Shown here in pieces: positions 58,024 through 64,000 of a DNA stretch of 64,000 bases. The position numbers and the translations under genes are program-made. The stretch is taken from positions 62,001 through 126,000 of the forward strand of contig CAJUPJ010000007.1 of the NCBI GenBank assembly GCA_910588655.1. Reading direction: 5' to 3'. The notes under the pieces are model-generated. The model was not told where the DNA came from. It saw nothing but the letters and a program-made list of their open reading frames with translations, and made no database searches. Each line of letters starts with the position of its first letter. The stretch's first letter is position 1. The stretch comes from an uncultured Lachnospiraceae bacterium (lineage in GTDB: Bacteria > Bacillota > Clostridia > Lachnospirales > Lachnospiraceae).

Positions 58024-59625
58024 ATGTCATATATGGCGTTATACAGGAAGTTCCGCCCGTCAGGTTTTGAAAGTGTAAAAGGGCAGGAACATATTGTTAC
58101 TACTTTAAAGAATGAGATAAAGACAGGGCGTATTGGCCATGCATATCTTTTTTGTGGCACAAGGGGTACAGGAAAGACTACTGTTGCTAAAATACTTGCC
58201 AAGGCGGTAAACTGTGAAAACCCACAAGATGGAAGCCCCTGTAACCAGTGCAGCACATGCCAGAAGATTAACAGGCAGGCTTCCATGAATGTAATAGAGA
58301 TAGATGCGGCGTCAAATAATGGCGTCGCAAATATCAGGGAAATCATTGAGGAAGTGCAGTATTCACCAGCAGAGGGAAAGTATAAGGTATATATTATAGA
58401 TGAAGTCCATATGCTTTCTACAGGTGCTTTTAATGCTCTTTTAAAGACTTTAGAAGAACCTCCGTCTTATGTAATATTTATACTTGCAACAACTGAAGCA
58501 CATAAAATACCAATTACAATATTGTCAAGATGCCAGAGGTATGATTTTAAAAGGATATCCATAGATACAATAGCAGACAGGCTGAAAGAACTTATGGATA
58601 TGGAAGGCATAGAGGCAGAGGACAGGGCACTGCGTTATATAGCCAAAACAGCTGATGGTTCACTAAGGGATGCATTAAGCCTGCTTGACCAGTGCATTGC
58701 GTTCTATCCAGGGCAGAAACTGTCTTATGACAATACACTTGATGTGCTTGGGGCAGTTGATACAAGTGTATACAGCCAGATGTTTAATTATATTATAAAA
58801 TCTGATGTTACAGGCTGTATAAAGCTTATTGGCAGCATTATGTCAGCAGGCAGGAATTTAAGCCAGTTTGTAACAGAATTTATATGGTATTTAAGAAACC
58901 TGCTTATAACAGGCTGCCCGGGTGGCGGGGAAGGCATTATAGATGTTACAGGCGGACAGTTAGCGGATATGCAGGAAGATGCTGCGAAAACAGACGCAGA
59001 TGTATTGGTAAGGTATATCCATATACTGTCGGAATTGTCAGGGCAGATAAGGTATGCATCCCAGAAACGTGTATTAATAGAAATATGTTTTATAAAGCTA
59101 TGTAAACCACAGATGGATGCAGGGCAGGATTTGTCATCAGTGCTTTCAAGGCTTTCAGTGCTTGAAAACCAGTTAAATGAAGTCATGGAAAATGGCATTG
59201 TGGCAGCAGGTGCACAGCAAGGCAATAGTACACAAAAAACAGCTCCAAGTACCAGCAGCAGGGAACAGGAACAATATGACAAAGAGAAAGCTTTGCAAAA
59301 AGCTGTCCCGGAAGATATAAAAGAGATAATAAAGAACTGGAATAAAATATTGCAGCAGTGTGGCAGGGTAGAACAGGATATGCTGTTTAATGCAAAGAAG
59401 CTTGTATCTGGAAATGGTACGCTGGTATTGCAGTTTACAGACCCTGTAGAAGAAGCGTATTTTAAACAAGATGAAGGCAGGCAGCTTGAAGCGCTTAAGA
59501 CTGTTATAGCCAATATGACTGGCAAGGAAACTGTAATAGAAACAAGGACTGTAACAGAAGAAGTTAATATACAATTTAATGATTTGTCGCAAATAATCCA
59601 CTTTGATGGAATAGAATATAAATAA
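58024..59625 (+). CDS. dnaX: DNA polymerase III subunit gamma/tau
   Basis: 533-aa clamp-loader ATPase. Walker A GTRGTGKTTVAK (about 44-55), four-Cys zinc module (CENPQDGSPCNQCSTC), Walker B/DEVH-type IIDEVHML, sensor LEEPPSYVIFILATTE and SRCQRYDF. The C-terminal 180 residues are the tau-like region with a polar linker. It loads the beta clamp and couples polymerases at the fork. The order dnaX-ybaB-recR is classic. It starts 2 bp after pfk, which is unusual for replication genes. Confidence 0.96.
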   Translation: MSYMALYRKFRPSGFESVKGQEHIVTTLKNEIKTGRIGHAYLFCGTRGTGKTTVAKILAKAVNCENPQDGSPCNQCSTCQKINRQASMNVIEIDAASNNGVANIREIIEEVQYSPAEGKYKVYIIDEVHMLSTGAFNALLKTLEEPPSYVIFILATTEAHKIPITILSRCQRYDFKRISIDTIADRLKELMDMEGIEAEDRALRYIAKTADGSLRDALSLLDQCIAFYPGQKLSYDNTLDVLGAVDTSVYSQMFNYIIKSDVTGCIKLIGSIMSAGRNLSQFVTEFIWYLRNLLITGCPGGGEGIIDVTGGQLADMQEDAAKTDADVLVRYIHILSELSGQIRYASQKRVLIEICFIKLCKPQMDAGQDLSSVLSRLSVLENQLNEVMENGIVAAGAQQGNSTQKTAPSTSSREQEQYDKEKALQKAVPEDIKEIIKNWNKILQQCGRVEQDMLFNAKKLVSGNGTLVLQFTDPVEEAYFKQDEGRQLEALKTVIANMTGKETVIETRTVTEEVNIQFNDLSQIIHFDGIEYK

Positions 59626-59642
59626 TAATGGAGGATTTAGTA

Positions 59643-59993
59643 ATGGCAAGACGCGGAGGTTTTCCAGGAGGTGCAATGCCTGGCAATATGAACAATCTTA
59701 TGAAGCAGGCACAGCGTATGCAGAAGCAGATGGAGGAAAGAGCCAAAGAATTTGAAGATAAGGAATGGGAAGCAGCTGCTGGAGGCGGTGCTGTCACTGT
59801 TAAAGTGTCAGGTAAAAAGGAAGTTCTTTCTGTAAAACTTTCACCAGAGGTTGTTGACCCTGATGATATAGAGATGCTTGAGGATTTAATAGTAGCTGCC
59901 ACTAATGAAGCACTCCGCAAGATGGAGGAAGAGAATGCAGCAATGATGCAGCAGCTTACAGGCGGTCTTGGCGGGCTTAATGGTTTATTTTAG
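59643..59993 (+). CDS. Nucleoid-associated protein YbaB/EbfC
   Basis: 116 aa. Gly/Arg-rich start (MARRGGFPGGAMPGN), the typical amphipathic helix NNLMKQAQRMQKQMEERAKE and core strand pair GAVTVKVSGKKEVLSVKLSPEVVDPDD; a Gly/Leu-rich C-terminus. Dimeric DNA-binding protein placed between dnaX and recR in most bacteria. GGAGG before ATG 59643 sets the start; ATG 59628 overlaps it. Confidence 0.95.
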   Translation: MARRGGFPGGAMPGNMNNLMKQAQRMQKQMEERAKEFEDKEWEAAAGGGAVTVKVSGKKEVLSVKLSPEVVDPDDIEMLEDLIVAATNEALRKMEEENAAMMQQLTGGLGGLNGLF

Positions 59994-60005
59994 CGGGGCA
60001 GGGAT

Positions 60006-60602
60006 ATGGAATTTTATAGTTCACAGATTAGCAGCCTTGTAGAGCAGCTTGCAAAGCTTCCAGGAATAGGGGCAAAGTCTGCACAAAGGCTTGCTTTCCA
60101 TATAATTAATATGCCACAGGAACAGGTTGCGGCGCTGGCAGGTGCTATGACAAATGCAAGGGCAAAAGTGCGTTACTGTAAGGAATGCTGTACATATACG
60201 GATAATGAACTATGTCCTGTCTGTGCAAGCACACACAGAAACCATAAATGTATCATGGTAGTTGAAAACCCCAGAGACCTTGCTGCTTATGAAAAAACGG
60301 GCAAATATGAAGGGGTGTACCATGTACTGCATGGTGCTATTTCGCCAATGACTGGAACAGGGCCAGACGATATAAGGCTAAGGGAGCTTATGGCAAGGCT
60401 TCATAAGGATGTAGATGAAGTTATAGTTGCAACTAATAAAACACTTGAAGGTGATACTACTGCTACTTATATAAGCAAGCTTATAAAGCCGCTTGGAATA
60501 AAGGTCAGCCGCATTGCAAGCGGTGTGCCGGCAGGCGGCGACCTTGAATATATTGACGAAGTAACTTTATACAGGGCACTTGAAGGAAGAACAGACATGT
60601 AA
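60006..60602 (+). CDS. recR: Recombination mediator RecR
   Basis: 198 aa, full length. Helix-hairpin-helix LAKLPGIGAKSAQRLAFH, zinc finger CKECCTYTDNELCPVC, and a Toprim domain with MVVENPRDLAAYEK. Works with RecF/RecO to load RecA at gaps. GGGGCAGGGAT before ATG 60006. Its 3' end overlaps the convergent yyaC gene by 36 bp. Confidence 0.97.
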   Translation: MEFYSSQISSLVEQLAKLPGIGAKSAQRLAFHIINMPQEQVAALAGAMTNARAKVRYCKECCTYTDNELCPVCASTHRNHKCIMVVENPRDLAAYEKTGKYEGVYHVLHGAISPMTGTGPDDIRLRELMARLHKDVDEVIVATNKTLEGDTTATYISKLIKPLGIKVSRIASGVPAGGDLEYIDEVTLYRALEGRTDM

Positions 60603-61157
60603 CTCTGTTCTTTTTTCAGCTGCTTTTAAAATTCCATGTGCAATAAATTCTGCAAGGTCTACTACTGTAGAAAGTTTTGTTGTCTGTAGTGTTAAATGGC
60701 TGTTAGAATTTGAGGCATTAACAATTCCTGTAATAAAAGCATCCCCTACACATGGAAGTTTTTTATTAACGCCTATTCCTGGGGAAAGAGGGCCAGAGCC
60801 AGAGGTGACATGGCCAATATGCTGCCTTATTCCAAGTGATGCATCTATAGCTATAATATATGGCCTTGAAATTGTATCATATATATAATCAATTGTCTTG
60901 CCAAGGTTCTGGGCATGTACAGGTGACGCAAGCGTGCCAAATACTGGCAGGCTTTTCTTTTTCTTCATAAGCAGATGTCCGGTAACAGGACCAAGGCAGT
61001 CGCCAGTTGCGCGGTCAGAACCAATGCACAGGAACACTATGTTCTGGTTCTGGCTGTAACATTCTTCGTAGTGCTGGTTTACCATATTTACAAACTTTGG
61101 GAAAGTTGCAGAACGGTATATATTAAAATATTTTATTTCACTTGATATAGTTGACAT
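60567..61157 (-). CDS. yyaC: YyaC-family spore-associated protease-like protein
   Basis: 196 aa, close to the roughly 205 aa of Bacillus YyaC (DUF1256). IVFLCIGSDRATGDCLGPVT, VFGTLASPVHAQNL, IIAIDASLGIRQHIGHV, GPLSPGIGVNKKLPCVGDAF and GIVNASNSN are its conserved blocks. The fold is hydrogenase-maturation-protease-like, with a likely metal site (Asp and His). It is expressed in sporulation in Bacillus, so the host is a spore-former or descends from one. ATG 61157 with AAGGAAGG is preferred to a longer frame beginning at 61298. Confidence 0.88.
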   Translation of the reverse strand: MSTISSEIKYFNIYRSATFPKFVNMVNQHYEECYSQNQNIVFLCIGSDRATGDCLGPVTGHLLMKKKKSLPVFGTLASPVHAQNLGKTIDYIYDTISRPYIIAIDASLGIRQHIGHVTSGSGPLSPGIGVNKKLPCVGDAFITGIVNASNSNSHLTLQTTKLSTVVDLAEFIAHGILKAAEKRTELHVCSSFKCPV

Positions 61158-61415
61158 ATAATTTAAGCCTTCCTTTTTGTTATATGCGTAAGTATGCCCC
61201 TGGAAGAAGTATTTTATTCCCATAAAGGAATTATAGGATAATTTACTAAATGACATCCATTTAGGTTTTGGTATATGTAAGTCGAATTTTAGTGCCAAGA
61301 TATATATAAGCCTGTCCTGTTTTCGACAAAAATGGCATATTTACAGTGTTACAATTTCTGCATCCTTTGTTTATTTGTATGGGAAATATATTTGTTAGAA
61401 AGGGTTGCATGCGGA

Positions 61416-62738
61416 ATGGAAAATAAGAGATTTGGTAACTTGGGCGAGTATGCTAAAGAGTCAGCGCATAAGGAGTATGTATACAGCCGCCTGCCAGAAA
61501 ATATAAGGCAGATTGGCGAAACAAACGGGAGTCTTAAAATATACATAGAAGATTATGTAATGACATATATACACCAGATATTTACTGAAAAACAGGAGAA
61601 AGCAATAGTTGTATTTCTTGGTAAAAAGGGCAGGGAGCAGGCAGCGGGCTGTGTATTTATCTATGGTGCAATACAAGTACAGTGTGATATCCTGGAAGGC
61701 ACTAAGGGACTTACTGCTAATAAATGGAACCAGGTGTATGAGGAAATGAATGAGTGTTTTCCTGGTGCGCAGATGCTTGGATGGGGCTGTGGCGTAAGCA
61801 TGTGGAACAGCAGGGCAGACGTTTCAGTTAAACAGATACATGGGAAGTTTTTTAGTGAAAATGGCAAAATGCTTTATGTAACAGATATGTCAGAAAAGGA
61901 AGAAAAGATTTTTGTATGGAACAGCGGAGGCTTATCTGAACAGCCAGGATTTGTAGTATATTATGAAAAAAACCCGCAGATGCAGGAATATATGCTAAGA
62001 GGGAAAGGCAGAAAAAGTATAGAGGCTGCATATAAAGATGATGTAACTGAAAATATGCGGACTGTTATAAAAGAAAAAGATGATGTAAAAGTAATTAAAA
62101 CAAAACATATTGGTTATGCAACAGTTGCAGCAATGTTTATTATGCTTATTGCTGTCGGGTGGCTTCTGCAAAAAAGCCTGGACAAGATAAAATATCTTGA
62201 GGAGACAGTTGCGGCAGTGGAGGGTTATATAGGCAGCAATATGGTACAGGCTGTTATGACAGATGGCAGTTCAATACAAGAAGAAGGGGGCAAAAAGGCT
62301 GGAAACAAGAAAACTGCCGGGACAAATAAGGATAATCCAGATAATAAAAGTGGAACTGGAAATGATAGTAACCAGGAAAATAATAAAACGGATAATAAAA
62401 AGACGGGTAATACTGGCAGCAGTGTAACAGCCGCACCATCACAGCAGCCAGCCAGTAATAATAAGAATACCAGCAGTAAAGGTACCAGCAGCGGTAATAA
62501 AAAAACTAACAGCAAAAATAATACTGGAAGTAATAGTGGCGGTTCAAAAAAGGCAAGTGCATATAACGGAAAATATGACAGTTATATTGTAAGTGCAGGT
62601 GATACACTAAGCCAGATTGTATGGAGACAATACCATTCTTTTTATTATCTTGATAAGGTAATGAAGGCAAATAATATAAAGAACTCTGATAAAATATATG
62701 AAGGTGACTGCATAATATTACCAGATTTTGATAATTGA
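61416..62738 (+). CDS. Membrane LysM protein with N-terminal MPN/JAB-like domain
   Basis: 440 aa. Residues 1-225 are cytoplasmic and resemble a JAB/MPN fold (IVVFLGKKGREQAAGCVFIYGAIQV, MLGWGCGVSMWNSRADVSV, GKMLYVTDMSEKEEKIFVW, GFVVYYEKN), but the HxHP metal site is missing. One membrane helix at about 232-253 is followed by a low-complexity Asn/Lys/Ser/Thr/Gly linker (about 285-385). A LysM domain (about 392-438, YDSYIVSAGDTLSQIVWRQYHSF) ends the protein and should bind peptidoglycan. Topology therefore joins a cytoplasmic pseudo-MPN with wall binding. It diverges from yyaC, and spore-envelope function is possible (inference). Confidence 0.75.
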   Translation: MENKRFGNLGEYAKESAHKEYVYSRLPENIRQIGETNGSLKIYIEDYVMTYIHQIFTEKQEKAIVVFLGKKGREQAAGCVFIYGAIQVQCDILEGTKGLTANKWNQVYEEMNECFPGAQMLGWGCGVSMWNSRADVSVKQIHGKFFSENGKMLYVTDMSEKEEKIFVWNSGGLSEQPGFVVYYEKNPQMQEYMLRGKGRKSIEAAYKDDVTENMRTVIKEKDDVKVIKTKHIGYATVAAMFIMLIAVGWLLQKSLDKIKYLEETVAAVEGYIGSNMVQAVMTDGSSIQEEGGKKAGNKKTAGTNKDNPDNKSGTGNDSNQENNKTDNKKTGNTGSSVTAAPSQQPASNNKNTSSKGTSSGNKKTNSKNNTGSNSGGSKKASAYNGKYDSYIVSAGDTLSQIVWRQYHSFYYLDKVMKANNIKNSDKIYEGDCIILPDFDN

Positions 62739-62772
62739 AAGTTTTGCAACTTGTATTGTAAATTTAATTTTG

Positions 62773-62811
62773 TATACAAAAAGCGCTATATATAATTGCG
62801 CTTTTTGTATA
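62773..62811. terminator. Bidirectional terminator with AAAAAGCGC stem
   Basis: TATACAAAAAGCGC and exact complement (62773-62786 with 62798-62811), 11-nt AT loop. It follows the LysM gene and precedes, on the opposite strand, the Rpn pseudogene end. A near copy lies at 63744-63782. Confidence 0.85.
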
Positions 62812-62833
62812 TTTTAAAGATGCATACAACATT

Positions 62834-63558
62834 TTACAAGATAGTTTCCAAGGCATTGTATATCTGGTCAATATCATAGCCAGGTTCAAAGTCAAGTGCT
62901 GTATAATAAATTGTACCAATCCTGTCCTTATCTTCGTTAAGTTCATACGCAATAGTATCAATATCTTTTCCTTTGCGGATTTTCCTGACAACCATAGAGA
63001 TTAGTGCTTTTTCCATGCCAGTTTCCATATTTTCTAAATCTCTCATATATAAAGTCATATATTCATGCCTCCATTTCCTGTTTTGCTTTGCTTTTTGTAC
63101 TGCGTTTTCAAGTTTGTGTGTAAATTTCCCAGCAGGTTTGCTGCCTGCTATGTAATTAAGAAATTCTTTAAGTTCCTTGCTTACATCATTAAGAGTTCCT
63201 GATGCGTTAAGAAAAATTTTTGTTGTGCCATCACCAAGCAATATATTTTTATCTTCTTTACAAGTATTTTCAAATGTGTAAATATGCCTGCCTTTCCCAA
63301 ATAAATCAAATGGGCATATAAATATTATATAACTTTGTCTTAGTTTTTTATAATGTTCTCCTTTATCAAGAAGCTGTATATCAATAATGCTTTATATTCT
63401 ATATGGTCTATTGTTAAATCTGGCAGTATAATTTGCAAAAGTTCTTTGCAAAGAGCAGCATCCTGCATAACTTTTCCGAAAATAAAATCATTTGATATTC
63501 TGGCATTTTCCCAGATTAGTGTATTTACAAATTCTTTCTTTAAGGTGTTTTGTTTCAT
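62834..63558 (-). pseudogene. Rpn-family nuclease with internal deletion
   Basis: N-terminal part (63558 to about 63400): MKQNTLKKEFVNTLIWENAR, NDFIFGKVMQDAALCKELLQ and IDHIEYKAL. It then breaks frame. In the second frame IDIQLLDKGEHYKKLRQSY, FICPFDLFGKGRHIYTFEN and the C-terminal arm run to 62834. Compared with the intact gene at 41726 about 70 residues are missing, including the catalytic Asp and Glu-x-Gln strands, and the deletion causes a frameshift. AAAGGAGG before ATG 63558 is intact. Non-functional as nuclease. Confidence 0.85.
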
Positions 63559-63743
63559 AATTCCTCCTTTTATTATAACAGGTGATGTATTGGAAAACAA
63601 TAAAATACTTTGGATGTATACTGGAAATTAGATGTATTATAGATGGTTATTTAAGAAATAATATAATAACTGCAAATATACTACTATACAATATAATTAT
63701 TGTCAATAGTCAGAATAAATATATTCTGGATTGTATATGTACA

Positions 63744-63782
63744 TATATAAAAAGCGCCAGGGAATATGGCGCTTTTTATATA
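63744..63782. terminator. Bidirectional terminator-like hairpin, near copy of 62773-62811
   Basis: TATATAAAAAGCGCCA and exact complement (63744-63759 with 63767-63782), 7-nt loop. It is downstream of the partial LRR gene on the minus strand, about 50 bp past its stop. Confidence 0.8.
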
Positions 63783-63834
63783 TTTTAGACTTATATTTAT
63801 TTATATCAAGGAGGTATCTGTTAGTATTTTATTA

Positions 63835-64000
63835 TTACATCTGGTTTACTGTTATAGTTGAGGGAATAGCTGCTTTTACGGCAAGGCGGGCTTTTTTGTT
63901 TATTACATTGATAACAGCTCCAGTTTTAATGTTTTTAAATGCATTCTTTTTTACCTGGGACAGTACAGGGGATGTAATATTTACAGTTTTTAATTTTACA
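63835..64000 (-). CDS. C-terminal end of a BspA-like LRR secreted protein, partial
   Basis: Only the last 55 codons are in the window: LKTVNITSPVLSQVKKNAFK, then INKKARLAVKAAIPSTI and a stop at 63835. The pattern (strand, small hinge, NAFK, basic strand) matches the end of the secreted protein at 45509-47890, so a secreted or surface protein with LRR_5 repeats is likely. The start and the remainder lie outside the window. Confidence 0.65.
   Translation of the reverse strand, partial: VKLKTVNITSPVLSQVKKNAFKNIKTGAVINVINKKARLAVKAAIPSTITVNQM

Noticed and set aside
1..64000. CRISPR arrays, tRNA or rRNA genes, prophage modules
   Set aside because: No regularly spaced repeats of 24-40 bp, cloverleaf sequences or phage structural genes were seen; the Rpn and abiH genes alone do not indicate a prophage.

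Overview
The window looks like a chromosomal segment of a low-GC, anaerobic Firmicute, most likely a gut or rumen Lachnospiraceae (inference). Support: AT-rich codon use and frequent AGG/AGA Arg codons; AGGAGG-type ribosome sites with some GTG and TTG starts; the clostridial sets ireB-ruvX-DUF1292, rnj-ylbF and dnaX-ybaB-recR; a yyaC sporulation-associated gene; split transketolase; several Rpn-family genes; and BspA-like secreted repeat proteins. No rRNA, tRNA, CRISPR array, prophage or intact IS was found.

Layout. 1-3520: a two-component system running off the left edge, then an AT-rich accessory island (abiH, a Phd/YefM-type antitoxin with only the first codons of a PIN toxin, and decayed AraC and kinase pieces) bounded by a 63-bp direct repeat that carries the response-regulator promoter. 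3600-9830: a six-helix chemotaxis-type transducer, a membrane protein, rsmE, a cysteine desulfurase-thiI pair and an HPr-like protein without the active histidine. 10027-19430: mtaB, a 630-bp composite inverted repeat, ireB-ruvX-DUF1292, rnj, ylbF, an MltG-like stub, trmR-trhP and a cytoplasmic GH29 fucosidase. 19680-27010: cold-shock protein, then a complete two-component/ABC-transporter locus of the antimicrobial-peptide-response type (paralogous to the left-edge pair) and an ABC-F ATPase. 27500-34270: thioesterase, an arylsulfotransferase-like protein with altered active-site positions, the fsa-transketolase operon, and rplM-rpsI behind a structured leader. 34300-41200: GNAT enzyme, CDP-glycerol transferase, MraY, a REC-GGDEF-EAL-REC protein, a ruined transposase and a PepSY protein. 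41700-49400: two Rpn-family genes, DJ-1/PfpI, AI-2E transporter, trmB and a large secreted LRR protein. 49600-54330: hybrid histidine kinase, chemotaxis receptor and FMN-binding-type lipoprotein, probably one sensory operon. 54440-64000: glycogen phosphorylase, an overlooked 59-aa membrane protein, phosphofructokinase, dnaX-ybaB-recR, yyaC, a membrane LysM protein with an apparently dead MPN/JAB-like domain, an internally deleted Rpn pseudogene and the tail of another LRR protein.

Themes. tRNA and rRNA modification is unusually concentrated (rsmE, desulfurase-thiI, mtaB, trmR, trhP, trmB). Sensing is rich (three kinases, two MCP-type transducers, one c-di-GMP protein). Carbon metabolism includes glycogen breakdown, glycolysis, the non-oxidative pentose phosphate route and fucose release. 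The least explained structures are the composite inverted repeat after mtaB, the duplicated-promoter boundaries of the abiH island, the hairpin that covers the rnj ribosome site, and the pseudo-MPN/LysM protein. All family assignments were made by eye; no database search was run.
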